From Narthecium ossifragum (Eukaryota > Streptophyta > Magnoliopsida > Dioscoreales > Nartheciaceae), in contig OY986969.1 in assembly GCA_963920575.1 (NCBI GenBank), forward strand, positions 15,423,288 to 15,487,287: a stretch of 64,000 nucleotides of DNA. The letters run 5' to 3'. The notes under the pieces were generated by a model. That model had not been told where the DNA came from. It saw nothing but the letters and a program-made list of their open reading frames with translations, and did not search any database. A program made the position numbers and the translations under genes. Shown piece after piece: positions 21,462 through 32,561 of the stretch; the first letter of the stretch is position 1, and each line of letters begins with the position of its first letter.

Positions 21462-22052
21462 TGACAGAAAGGTTGTCCTACGTGGCGCTTATGTGGCATC
21501 ATAAGGTTGATGGGGTTTAGAGGGAGGGAGTTATTGGGGTAGGGTTGGTGGTTACCCTACCAGGTGGTAGGGGCACCACTAGTATATATATATGAGGGCA
21601 AACCCCCAATAGAGAGTTAGGAGAATGTTGCCTCTCTATTCATCTTTCTCTTGTGAGTTCCACTATATTTGTTATTCTATTCATGGTTATTACCATGGTA
21701 TCAGAGGCTAGGTTTCACTTCATTAGGTAGTCGGGATTTTCATTTGCTCTGCATCCGTCGAGATCCGACATCTCTTAGTGTTTCTGGTGGTCTTTCTTTT
21801 CTATGGTCCTATCTTTCTCAACCTTACAGTTTAAGTTGTGGTTTGCAATCAAGTTTTCCTAACAATGGATGCTCATCGATTTGGAAGCAATTATTTCTTG
21901 CGGTCTTCTTATTTTCATAAATTTTTGGAAGGGCAAGACTTATGGAGTTATGTTACTGGTACTACTAGAAAACCAACTAAAGGGTCTACTATTAAGTAAG
22001 TGTTGAATAATGCTCAGATAAAGACATAGATTATGGAATTTGTAGAAAACTC
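21462..22052 (+). mobile_element. Copia 5' end: LTR, primer site and start of gag
   Basis: A primer site TGGTATCAGAGGC at 21696-21708 follows a short putative LTR ending CCA at 21695 (start near 21462, TGACAGAAAGG). Downstream, a gag-like start at about 21866 reads 'MDAHRFGSNYFLRSSYFHKF' and 'LEGQDLWSYVTGTTRKPTKG', the N-terminal gag pattern of copia elements, then stops. The element is cut at 22052 by the next LTR. LTR limits are tentative. Confidence 0.65.
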
Positions 22053-22949
22053 TGTCATACCCTCTCCCAACATAGTATCACAAAAAAACATTCGCTATGA
22101 TCATGCATCAATATCCTGCGATGATACTTTTAAACATAATGAAAGTATTCACAATATATCACAAGGGGACACTTTCGCCCTGAAATTACAATTAGTAACA
22201 TTTAGCATAAAGGCCACACGCCTAAAAGTATCTCATCATACATAAGTCCACATGTACAAAAATATACAATGATCATCACTGAGCTTTCCAATACATATAT
22301 TAAAACCCAAAGTTATAGGTGGCATAAAAATCCAAAATTGCATCCCTGAGTTATACAAAAGTAAGGAGCACAAATGGCTCTCTGGCCTACAAACTCAAAC
22401 TCACTCCTACAAGTAATCTAACACTCGAATGATGTCCAAAAAGCCTCAAGACGTCCACATCAACGCTGCTCGCTTTGTCCGGCCACTCCAGATGACTCGC
22501 TTGCAAGTAGCAGCCCGAGTAGGGTGAGACAAAGCTTAGCAGAGAAACTAAACGACTAAGGTCACATCACAAGCAACCTATCTAGTACACCGGACCTTCC
22601 CTAGGCAACAGGCCTACATATGAGGCTTTATTGCCATCCGACTCAACAAGACGCCCTCAAACCGAATACCAAACGTCAAAGATGCCAACCCACGCCTTTG
22701 CCCACTAATACGCATAGGCCGCATGCAACAACTCCAACTCTAGGGACTTGACATCTGGTTAACCTCAACCAATCCCAGGGATCCTCCATCTTAGGGTTGT
22801 CGAAAACAAGCCTAGACCCTCTCGCCTAGATGACAATACCTGACACGAACCCAATGATGATCCGGGCTACTCGAGGGCCTCGGTTCTATGGCTAATCTAG
22901 GGTTTCATCCTAAAATAGCACAATACACAAAACAAGAGATCAAGGAAGC
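22053..22949 (-). mobile_element. Gypsy-type LTR fragment
   Basis: Starts TGTCATACCCTCTCCC at 22053. The minus strand near 22500-22545 carries 'aagctttgtctcaccctact', matching the R/U5 landmark 'gctcac...taccc.ggctgc' of the other LTRs here, at a similar distance from the end. No coding region. Its right limit is unclear. It could be the 3' LTR of the large element whose antisense ORF begins just to the right, but that link is unproven. Confidence 0.5.
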
Positions 22950-22959
22950 TTAGGGATCC

Positions 22960-23399
22960 TCCAAGCCTTAGGGCATACAAAAAAACCAAATCCTAGGGCT
23001 TCTCCAACTATTAGCTGAATATGTACGTTGCCTGCAATTGCAAAACCAAATCCTAGGGCTTCTCCAACTATTAGCTGAATATGTACGTTGCCTGCAATTG
23101 CTCCACTAAAATGACGAAGTCTTGGCTGCCCTTGGCATAGAACCTCGCCACATAGCTTTTGCCCTTGGCTGCCATTGGCCGATAGCTTTTGCCTCTCTTC
23201 TACTTGGTCTAGCATACCGATGCCTAGGGGAAGCGTTCCGGCACCGTTTCAAGAGGGGGTACTCCGGTCCCATGTGGTTGGTGTAGCTGTGGGCCCATGT
23301 TTACTTCCCGGACCAGTCGAGCTTGGGGCAAGAAACGAAGAACTTTCAGGCTGCTAACCTCGCTCAAGGTTTCCTAGGACAATTTATGATTATGTATAA
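22960..23399 (+). pseudogene. Antisense PMD-like ORF of a gypsy element, piece 1
   Basis: One plus frame reads 'ILGLLQLLAEYVRCLQL' twice, then 'HIAFALGCHWPIAFASLLLG' and 'GYSGPMWLV*LWAHVYFP'. The 'GP.WLvQLWa..yFP' motif and the preceding helices are the pattern of PMD (aminotransferase-like) proteins. Two stops are present (after 'LLH', and the TAG in 'LV*LW', expected CAG). The frame is cut at 23399 by an LTR and resumes at 24901. It lies antisense to, and downstream of, the integrase at 45940-40068. Confidence 0.65.
22982..23100 (+). repeat. Perfect tandem duplication of 59-60 bp
   Basis: 22982-23040 and 23042-23100 are identical base for base, period 60. In the PMD-like frame this is an exact 20-codon repeat ('NQILGLLQLLAEYVRCLQL'). 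Identity implies a recent event or an assembly artefact. Confidence 0.95.
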
Positions 23400-24900
23400 T
23401 GTCATATTTTTGCCCCTTAATACTAGTCTCTTGTGCTTATTTGATACTTAAATACACTCATATTCCTTATATTTTGATTTAGGTTACAGTTGGAGTCATT
23501 GAGTCCGAAATAGGGAAAAAAGCATATTTAGGCAGTTTCTGCATAAAGGGATCGATCTTCTATAATGGAGAGATCGATTTTATCGTGACGTAATGAAGAA
23601 ATCCAAGCTGAAGGAACAAGGATCGATCATTGCCCTTGAAAGGATCGATCTTTGTTGGGAATTAAATCATGACAGAGAGCATACTTTCAGATAATCGATC
23701 ATTTCCCTTGAAAGGATCGATATTTGTTGTGAATTAAATTCTGATAGAGAGCATATTTTCATATGATCGATCATTTCCAATGAAAGGATTGATCCTCTCT
23801 TCACCCGAGAAAATTGAGAAAATCGGCGATGCAAAGGATCGATCTTCCCCTATCAAAGGATCGATCTGCCTCGGGGCGTAGCAAGAAATTGAAGAAATTG
23901 AGATCAAAGGATCGATCTTCCCCTATGTAAAGATCGATCTTCCCTTCTCCAGTGAAGAAATTAAAGGGCTCAGATATAATCCGATGATGGAGAGACTTTG
24001 GGCTATAAATAGGACTTTTTCTAGGGTTTGAGAGGGGGGATTCCTACATACTTTTGGATGTTACTCTATACTCTTTGATATTTTTCCTAGGTTTTCTCTT
24101 GCTTAATTGAATTTTTTGAGGATTGTTATTGATGGCCTTGCGTGGCTAAATCTTGATTCTTAGTCAAGAAAACTGAAACCTCGGAATCAATGAAACTGTG
24201 AGATCTAATCTATTTTTATCGTTTAGTTTATACTTGAGTATTGAATGTTATTCTGTGATTATATTCATGATTGTCTTGTCTAATTGCTAGGGGGCCTACT
24301 AGTTTATTATTCATCGCAATCTACAGCTAAGTTGGATATCAAATCCGGAATTGTTTGATCCTTCTAATCTGCGAAGCAACTAAGATCTATTGATTTATTG
24401 CGTTTCAGAGATTGTTAGATCTTAGAAAGAACGTTCGACTAAATTAAATGCAACCGCGTGTGCTTGTGTTGTTTAGCTTCATTGATCTCCCTATTTTTAA
24501 GGGTGCTACTAGATTAAATCTACAGCACTTGTCTTTAGTTGTTTAGTAGTTAGGGTTAATTGGATCGCTTGTTTCTAATTAACTATGATTGAGGAGAGAT
24601 TCGAATTTAATTCGAACGGTGAATATTCAAGGTGTGGATTGGTATATACTTGCATCAATGATCAGTTATAAAGATTCCGATGGTGGATGTTGACTTAGAC
24701 CAAGGTTTGTTCTCTTGATTCAATTCAATTCTTCGCTTTAAATTATTTCTTTACTGTTTTCATTACGCTTAAAACCCTCCTATTTTTATTCACATAGCAC
24801 AAAACTTATATTAGACACTTCTCGTGGGATCGACTCGTACTCGCACTACTACATTTATTTTAACGAGTATTGGTTTTATTTTTGGTTGCTTGCGACAACA
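23400..24900 (+). mobile_element. Gypsy-type LTR inserted in the PMD-like ORF
   Basis: Starts TGTCATATTTTTGCC and ends near GCGACA (24897) or ACA (24900). A TATA-like box CTATAAATAGG lies at about 24003-24013, with about ten GATCGATC-type sites upstream at 23550-23940. The tail with 'gtgggatcgactcgtactcg' is typical of Tat/Athila LTR ends. It separates two pieces of the PMD-like reading frame. No clean 5-bp duplication was found (TATAA left; ACATA or TAGTA right). Confidence 0.75.
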
Positions 24901-25889
24901 TAGTAACGATCCCTCGCTTCTAGGGCTTAGTCTCCGACTCTTCCTTTTGCCACCATTTTTTAAGGGGTCTTGACGTCCAACCCTCGGCGCAGGTGGATGG
25001 CGTGGGACATAGTCGACTTTCGATATACTGATCAGTTTCGAGACGTCCTCCCCAATTTGGATTTCTGGAGGGATATGTGCATCCCTAGGGATTTGGTTGT
25101 CTTGGATACCGATTTGTATCTAGAGCCTTATTCCCTGAATTTGTTTGCCTGGCAGTTTGGGTTCACTCAGCTCCTGCTGATTCCCTTCTTTACGAAGCAG
25201 CGGTGCATGTCAGACTGGTGCAAGGTCTCAGAAGCTTATGCAGTTGAAGCCCATCAACAGTATCTAGCAAACGTGAAGAAGGTCAACTGTCCTGATGCCG
25301 TTGAGCAATGAGTCCAATGTTCCGAGATGTTCGTGCAATGGTGGAAACCCTGTATTGGTTCATCTAGTAGTGTTGTATCCGGGCCCTGGGGTTCGCAGTA
25401 AGTTTATTTCCCTCTCGTAGTTTATGTTGATTTGTATTGTTTGATCTAAACACTATGTGTTAGGGATTCGAGCTGGTGGTCGTGTTGATGACGACAATGA
25501 TGATGAGGATGATGAGTCTCATCTGACCTGAGAGGACAAAGGGGAAGGCCCCAAAGGTTAGTTTTATCTTTCATTTGTCTTTTGCCCTCGGTTTTTGGGT
25601 TTCTTTGTCTCATTGCACACCTTAACTTCAGCTCCGAAGCGGAAGAGGGATGATGACGATGATGATGATGATGACCAGCCACTCGGGACTCGGATAAAGT
25701 TCCTTGCCCGGGCTTCCTCAAGAAGGGACCAGCCCCAAAGGCAAGTTCCTGTTGTTGGTCCCAGGCATGCTCCTGTCGTCACTCCTAAAGAGGAAGTTGG
25801 ACAGGCAGTGGAGGTTTCAAGGGCCTCTGTAATCGAGCAGAGGTATGATGACCAGCCACTCTGGGCGTGATGGAGGCAACTTGTCAAGG
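24901..25889 (+). pseudogene. Antisense PMD-like ORF, piece 2
   Basis: Reads 'DFRYTDQFRDVLPNLDFWRD', 'LVVLDTDLYLEPYSLNLFAW', 'QFGFTQLLLIPFFTKQR', then a stop at about 25309 and 'CSEMFVQWWK', matching the C-terminal half of transposon-type PMD proteins ('EPY....ARQFGf.Q', 'WW'). After an apparent intron the frame continues as 'APKRKRDDDDDDDDDQPLGT', a basic patch next to nine Asp residues, probably a nuclear-localisation and acidic linker. It is cut at 25889 by the insertion at 25890-30768. Confidence 0.65.
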
Positions 25890-26075
25890 TGATACGAGTC
25901 GATTCGACTCTAGCAACTAGACCCGAGCACAAGGTGGACCCACGCCCAGAAGAGGACCTCGAACGGTTTGGTCTCTTTCCTAGTTTGGATTGGACTTCAC
26001 CAGTTCAAACTAGAGTTAGATAATTAATTAGAGTTTATTATTAGTTTGAGTCTTTCATATTTAAATGAGTCCTAG

Positions 26076-26219
26076 TTGTTATTTGCTTTCCTAGTTGGTT
26101 ATATGCTTATTAGGAATTAATTAAGAGTCCCAGTTAAGTTCGGAAAGTTGTTATTTGCTTTCCTAGTTGGTTATATGCTTATTAGGAATTAATTGAGAGT
26201 CCCAGTTAAGTTCGGAAAG
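26076..26219. repeat. 72-bp tandem duplication inside the LTR
   Basis: 'ttgttatttgctttcctagt' starts at 26076 and again at 26148; the two 72-bp copies differ at about one base. Confidence 0.9.
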
Positions 26220-27595
26220 TTGTTAGAGTCCTAGTGGGTTACAAGCTCATTAATTGAGGGAGTTTGAGTATAGTTCCACCAGAAATCCACCACCCAACTC
26301 CACCCCTCTCTCTCTCTCTATCGCCAGCCGCTTCTCCACCCGCTGGCCACCGCTACCATCCACCGTCCCCTCCTTGGCCAACTCCCTTGGTGTTGCTCCT
26401 AGGATAGGCCGGCTATCCCTTTGGAAGAAGAGCCTCACGACCACCGTCATCCTCGATCAGTCTCTTTCATCTACGGTTCAACCCTTCCTCGTCGGATACC
26501 TAGAGTATTTCTCCTAAAACCATAAAGGTATTTCTCGATCTAGCCATAGATAAGGCTAGGGAAGAGTCTAACCTAGTACTGAAACCCGGCAAGAGACTAG
26601 GTACGAGAGCTTACGAGAAGGCTTGTCGTATGATACGTTGCGCCTTCTCGTAGGCACGGGTACCAGGTCTCATGCCGGGTCTTGGTTCCTCCTTAGCCAA
26701 ATCTATGGCTAGGTCGAGAGATACGTTTAGGGTTTTAGCAGAAGCACCCTAAATATTCGACGAGGAAGGAACTAAGCCGGAGGAGATAGACAAAGTGGTG
26801 AAGAGGAATACCTTGCATCTCCTCTAGGTATCGCCAGCTGCACTTGGGAACTCGGCCAAGGAAGGTGGTGGAAGAGTGGCAACGACCAAGGAAGGATGTC
26901 AGGGATGGGGACATGGACGGTGGCTGGTAGCGGCGAACGGCGATTGGTGGTGGCCGGCTGGTGGAGAAGAGGTCGGCTATAGAGAGAGAAGGGTGTAGTG
27001 GCTGGTGGATTTGAGTGGAAATTATATTATACTACTCCTAGAGTTTACTCTACTAATTACTAACTTAATTCATCTTCTCAAGCATATGAAGATACAAAGG
27101 TATGGAGGTCCATATATAGAGGCCTCACATAGTCCTAGTTCTACTTCAGTTCCTACTCAAATATCTCGCTGCTTAATGAGCAAGTAATAAGACTCTTCTA
27201 TATCAACTCAAACTTTCCCAATTAATGAGGCTATAACCATCTAGGATTCAAACAACTTTTCCTAATATACAAATCTCATGATCACTAGGACTCAAATAAA
27301 TAGAAAACTCAACTAGAAACTAAACTCTTAATTAACTCTACTAAAACCAGCAAATTGACTCAAACTAGGAAACTAAGATCAGGGAAGACCAACTAAGATT
27401 GGATCTCCTAGTGGCTAGTTGGGCTCAACCTAGGCAAGTGGGCCCGGATGTAGCTAGCTCCTAAGCGTGGGCCCGCCATAGCAAGGGTGTGGGTCCCTTC
27501 TTGGAATGGTTCGGTTTGACCCCGTATCATCCCTTCTCCCTTCGAAATTGGCCTTGTCCTCAAGGCCTAAATCTGCTGAGGAAAAAGGGCTTTGC

Positions 27596-29931
27596 TCATG
27601 TCGAACCGGAGTGACCTGTCTGGACCGCAACTGTAGCTCTGGCCTCGGTGGTGAAAAATCCTGGTCGCACCCATGGTGGATCAGTTGGTAACTGGGCCAA
27701 TGAATCAGGAGGCAATGCAGCTGGTGTGGAAGAAGGAAACTGAAGTGAATGTGTTTCTTGGGGTCGCTGGAACTCCAAGAAGTAGATGGCGGTGACAGAT
27801 TGGTGGTTGTCTGTCATCATCATTTGTTGTCCTGGGTCGAAGATTAGATCAACTCGAATAGAGTCCTCCCATTGTGGAAATAGACCCCATATGACAACCG
27901 AATACGGTCGAGTGCAGTTGAGCTTGGATATCTCTCTGGCTTCCTTGGAAGGGGACATTAGGGTTCTGGCTACAACATCAGTCCTCACGATCAGAGTCGA
28001 CGGAGTTGTTCTGAAGCTTTGAGTGGTTGATGGATGTTGGGCGATGCTCACAAATCTAACCAGCTGAATGACGGCATCCGAATAAGGAGGGAAGCTCCTC
28101 GGGTTGATTATTAAATGCTTGGTCAACTTAAGATGCGTAGGGAACATCTGGATCTGATCTGGTTGAAGTCTGAAATCAAGCTTGATCAAGTCAGATTGGC
28201 TGAACTTGATTGGACATGGTGGGCTTGAATCAGATCTGACTTCGTCGAATCTGCCTGAATCCAATTGAGCCTGACTTAGCTTGAATTGGTCTGGATCTGG
28301 GTTTGACCAGATCTGGTTAGTGTACCCAAATCTGGATGACCCCGACTAGTCAGGATCTGACTCGATCAATTCTGGGCATCTGAGTCTAACTCTGATTAGA
28401 TGCAATCTATTGTGATCTGATCCGATCATATCTGTACAGTCAAGATTCGCGTTGAGATCACATATGGCTTGATCGAAATCTGACTCAATCAAGTCTGTAA
28501 GACTAAGTCCGAGTCTAATTAAATTGAATTGGTTCAGATCTGATTTGATCATATCGGACGGCAGGAACCTATCCATGGCTTGATGAAGCTTCAGGAAGGA
28601 TGAATGAGGTCTGGCGGCTGAGAGTGGCCTGAACTTGATCACCGATGAGGGAAGCTCGTCGGAGTTCGAATCGCATGGAGAAGAGGTCTGGTGGCTCTGG
28701 AGATCTTCAGAAGCTTTAGAGAGGTGAACACAGTTGGAGCTCAGTTTGTCTCGGCTAAAGAATTCGAGGTCAAGAACGATGGAGGGGTTTGAGCTTCCGC
28801 CGGGGTTAATGATGAAGAACCCGCCAGGGTCGATGATGAAGAACCCACCGGGGTCGATGATGAAGAATGCATGGCCAGGGAAGGTTGTGATTGGATTCAG
28901 GTAGGAATAAGGAAGACCTTGATGGCGGTTATGTAGTGCGGGAAGGGCTTCAACTAAGGTGAGGTTGGTGGCTGAAGGTTTGTAAACGACTAGTAGATTG
29001 CCAAAGATGACAATCGACAGTGGAGACGGAAAAGGAAGGGTCATGGGGTTGCAGGGGGAAAGATGGTGACCTTGGTTGGTGACGGCAGCTGTCGGGATGG
29101 AGTAGGGAGAATTGTCGGTGGTGGGAAGGTAGGGTTTGGATGAAGGGAAGGAGGAAGAAGATGATGACAGGGAGCTGACTGGGCTGAGATGTGGGGCGGG
29201 ATCTGGCTGATAAAGAGGTGATGGATTGAAGGGACGAATAGGGGGCTGATGTAGTGGTTGACGTGGATGGAGTGTAGGTTGTGGAGGAATTGGGTTGTAG
29301 GCTGCATAGGGTGGAGATAGAGGCTGATATGGTGATGGATATTAGGTAGGGATAGGAGGTTGATGTGGGAGAGGTATAGTAGGTGTCGGTGTAGGATGGA
29401 CTGGTAGGACAGATGTCGGGTTGGCTGGAAGTGGGTTAGGAGGAGTTGGACCTGATCCAACTAAGACATAGTAGGGTCGGGTTCTCCTTGGCTGGGGACA
29501 GCTTCAGGTGGAGTCCTAGGAGAGATAGGATTTGTGGTTGGATGCGGATTAGGGTTATGGTTAAGGTTACCTCCAAGTTCTCCAATGGCTCCCTGATTCT
29601 GTCCCTGCATCCGTATTGCCATGAAGGCAATCCGCTCCGAGATCCCTAGGATGAGGGTCTGCATCTCACGCTGGGAGTTTTGCATCTCAAGCTGTGAGTT
29701 TTGCAAAGTCAGAAATGACCCTTTGATGACGTTGATCGCTTCTCTGGTTACGACGCTTCCTTGCTCCTGGGAAGTACTCACGGAGGTATCTCCTGCCATC
29801 AGAGTAGCCTCGGGAAGGCTTTCGGTGGAACAATCAACAGAACAGAGCTCTGATACCAACTTGATACGGTGCGCCTTCTCATAGGCACGGGTACCAGGTC
29901 TCTTGCTGGCTCTCGGTTCATACTTTGCCAA
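27596..29931 (-). pseudogene. Gag-like and unknown ORF chain of the non-autonomous element
   Basis: The chain reads 29931-29461, a TAG, then 29460-29041 in the same frame, an ATGA overlap at 29041-29044 shifting frame, 29044-28346, a TAG, and 28345-27596 in frame. The first part contains a heptad-like stretch ('LTLQNSQLEMQNSQREMQTL') and a Pro/Asn tail. The second is His/Pro-rich. The third has a threefold 'FFIIDPGG' repeat and degenerate 'DLI(K/E)SD' repeats. The last contains 'YSVVIWGLFPQWEDSIRVDL', which I do not recognise. No zinc knuckle, protease or polymerase motifs. It may contain host-derived sequence. Total is about 770 codons. Confidence 0.6.
29847..29858 (-). promoter_or_regulatory. 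tRNA-iMet primer-binding site
   Basis: TGGTATCAGAGC on the minus strand, 3 bases from the end of the 5' LTR (29862-30760). It is complementary to the 3' end of plant initiator tRNA-Met. Confidence 0.9.
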
Positions 29932-30768
29932 ATCTATGGCTACGTCGAGAGATACCTTTAGGGTTTTAGGAGAAGCACCCTAAATATCCAACGAGGAAGG
30001 AACTAAGCCGGAGGAGAGAGACGAAGTGGTGAAGAGGAATACCTTGCAGCTCTTCTAGGTATGGCCGGCTGCACTTGGGAACTCGACCAAGGAATGTGGC
30101 GGAAGAGAGGCAGCGGCCAAGGAAGGACGCTGGGGATGGGGACTTGGACGGTGGCTGGTAGGGGCGGACGGCGGTTGGTGGTGGCCGGCTGGTGGTTAAG
30201 GGGCTGGCTGTAGAGAGAGAAGGGTGTAGTGGCTGGTGGATTTGAGTGGAAACTATATTATACTACTCCTAGGGTTTACTCTACTAACTACTAACTTAAT
30301 TCATCTTCTCAAGCATATGAAAATACAAAGGTATGGAGGTCTTTATATAGAGGCCTCGCATAGTCCTAGTTTTACTTCAGTTCCTACTCAGATATCCCCT
30401 TTCTTAATGAGAAAGTAATAAGACTCTCCTATAACAACTCAAACTTCCCCAATTAATGAGGCTATAACCAGCTAGGACTCAAACAACTTTTCCTAATATA
30501 CAAATCTCATGATTACTAGGACTCAAATAAATAAAAAACTCAACTAGAAACTAAACTCTTAATTAAGTCTACTAAAACCAGGAAATTGACTCAAACTAAG
30601 AAACTAATATCAGGGAAGACCAACTAAGATTGGATCTCCTAGTGGCTAGTTGGGCTCAACCTGCCCAACTGGGCCCCAATGCAGCCAGCTCCTTACCATG
30701 GGCCCGCCCCAGCAAGGGCGTGGGTCCCTTCTTGGAATGGTTCGGTTCAACCTCGTATCATCGTATCA

Positions 30769-32561
30769 CAAGGCCTCTTCGAGTGGGAGCCAACTTCAAG
30801 AGCATATTCTCGTATCCGAGCCAGGGGTCCTCTCTGCATCCGTTCCTCCGGCAGAAGAGAACCTGCCAGTAGAGTCCACGAGTGCCTCTGCAATCGAACC
30901 TGGGTGTATTCCTATGTCCGCCCTTCTGGTCGAGGTTGATCTTCCGATGAAGGTTATGAGGGCCCTTGTGGTTGAACCCGCTATGGTGTTAGCTTCTCCA
31001 AGGGAGGTCGTCCGGCAGGTAGAGGCTTTGAGGGCTCATGGGGTCGATCTCGTATGTATTCCTGTGTCCGTCCCTTCTGCGGGGTTTGCTTTTCCTGGGG
31101 AGACTTCAAGGGCCCTCGTGGTCTGGGAGAAGTATGATGGAAAAACCGTGACATCTGTTGGGGAGGTTGGGTCTGATTCTGGGGCTTCTTCTACTCCGTC
31201 TCTATTCGATGTTAGCGAGGAAATCAGTGCGCACCTTTCTTCCTTTGAGTCTGTTCCCCTTTCGGAATAAGCGTTTAGAGTGGCCGCTAGCCAGAGGTAC
31301 GAGACCTTGATAAGAGAAGGGACAACTCCCAGTTATGAAAGAAGTATACGAGTTTGATGCCTTCTCTTTATGCCCCTTGTTCGTGATTCTGTTTGTTTTC
31401 TCTTACACCAATTTGTTCTTTTAGTCTTGCAATTTCATTAGGAATGCAATGCACGAATCGGTTTGGAGGTGCAAGCTCTTATATGAGATGCTGAGGCGCA
31501 AGGTGCAGCAGTCGAGGCAAGAGGTGAGGTTGCCGAGATAAGAATCAAGGTTGTGGAGGAGAGGGTAGAAGTCGAAGTCGGAGGGCGAGGTGAGAGGTCG
31601 TTGTGGCAAGGGGAGATGACATTGAGCTGGGAGATGATGTCATCGGGGTACGGAGAGAGGAGCATGCGCTTGAACAAATAGACTCCCCTTGTGAAGTGCC
31701 CCTGGATACACCTTCCATTCCTCCACCGTCGGCGTCTGTGCTATCATTTCCGTCTTCGGCTACGTTAACTATTGTAGTTGTTAAGCTTGTCTCAGATAAC
31801 TCTATTCCCTTGGTAGTCCCTGTTGTTTCTTCCGAGGCACACCTTGTTCGTTGCGAGGTGCCCTCTGAGGTCTCGGCTTTGACTGGTCTGTTGGCGTTGG
31901 AGGCCCCAGTGGGTTTGGAGATCGCCTGAGCCTCTGAAGCTACCGTTGAGCTCCAGTCTGTCGAGTACCAACAACCTCCCATCGACAAAGGGAAGGGCAT
32001 GGTTGAGAAGGAGGAGCCCGCTGCAGACGCTGCAACTATGGTGCTTGAGGCTGGTTGGATGGATCTCTACTATGAGGTCTCTCCTCCATCTTCCCCGAGG
32101 AGCCGTGACCCGAGGATCGAAGATTACGGGTCCTGTGCTGCGTCCCGCAAATGTGTCAGGGAGAGCTCGTTCAGGCCTGTAGCGGAAGGCTCGGAGCGTC
32201 GTTCTCTCCGGGAGTATATGCAAAGTTTTGCAGATTTGCAGCCTTCCTTCACCCGCTACATGGGTGTACCAGATCCGGCCCATTGCGTGACTATCCGGCA
32301 CGTCGTCGAACCCTTCTGTGACTACCATGTTGGTGAGCTTGCTCGAGGACTTCTCCTGCAACTTCTCCAACCGCGGTGGAACGTGTCGGCGGTTTCGAAT
32401 ACCAATTTTGACCATTTTCGGAGTCTATTGGTTCATTTCCACTCGCAACTAGAAGTCAAGCAACCTTGGAGGTTTCCAACGTCCATGAGAACATAGCTAA
32501 TTGCTGTGCAAACTCCAGCCATAGTGAGGCTTTCCTTTGGGACCTGCATACCCAGGTACGG
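30769..32561 (+). pseudogene. Antisense PMD-like ORF, piece 3 (linker and coiled-coil part)
   Basis: Long open stretches, 30650-31270 and 31999-32496, encode a low-complexity Pro/Ser/Glu/Val-rich linker ('VSEPGVLSASVPPAEENLPV', 'YDGKTVTSVGEVGSDSGASS') and then a helical part ('FADLQPSFTRYMGVPDP', 'ARGLLLQLLQPRWNVS', 'TNFDHFRSLLVHFHSQLEV'). A frameshift follows near 32455, after which 'EVSNVHENIANCCANSSHSE' and 'AFLWDLHTQV' read in another frame. The frame is cut at about 32561 and resumes at 36163. No known domain in the linker; assignment rests on continuity with the flanking pieces. Confidence 0.55.

Larger units (their letters stand above)
26631..30760 (-). mobile_element. Complete non-autonomous gypsy-type retrotransposon
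   Basis: Two 899-bp LTRs in the same orientation, 26631-27529 and 29862-30760, both TGATACG...CGTATCA, with a perfect TCGTA duplication at 26626-26630 and 30761-30765. On the minus strand the primer site TGGTATCAGAGC lies at 29847-29858, next to the right (5') LTR. A polypurine tract (GAAGGGAGAAGGGA) lies at about 27530-27543, next to the left LTR. The 2.3-kb interior holds a gag-like start and unknown ORFs but no protease, reverse transcriptase or integrase, so it must have depended on enzymes from elsewhere. It inserted 8 bp from the end of a related solo LTR. Confidence 0.93.
25890..30768 (+). mobile_element. Solo LTR with CAAGG duplication, holding a nested element
   Basis: Starts TGATACGAGTCG at 25890. 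Once the nested element 26631-30760 and its TCGTA duplicate are removed, it ends GCTTGTCGTATCA at 30768. Flanks are CAAGG at 25885-25889 and 30769-30773, a perfect duplication. About 750 bp, non-coding, rich in Leu/Pro-like transcribed-leader sequence near a (TC)n run at 26309. It belongs to the same TGATACG...CGTATCA group as LTRs 26631-27529 and 56170-58670. Confidence 0.88.

Noticed and set aside
22053..22949. This LTR as the 3' LTR of the large gypsy element
   Set aside because: Position and orientation fit, but its landmarks resemble the other solo LTR family and no matching 5' LTR exists in the window.
23175..23357. A 60-codon frame as a separate small gene
   Set aside because: It is a shadow in another phase of the PMD-like frame, which has the family motif.
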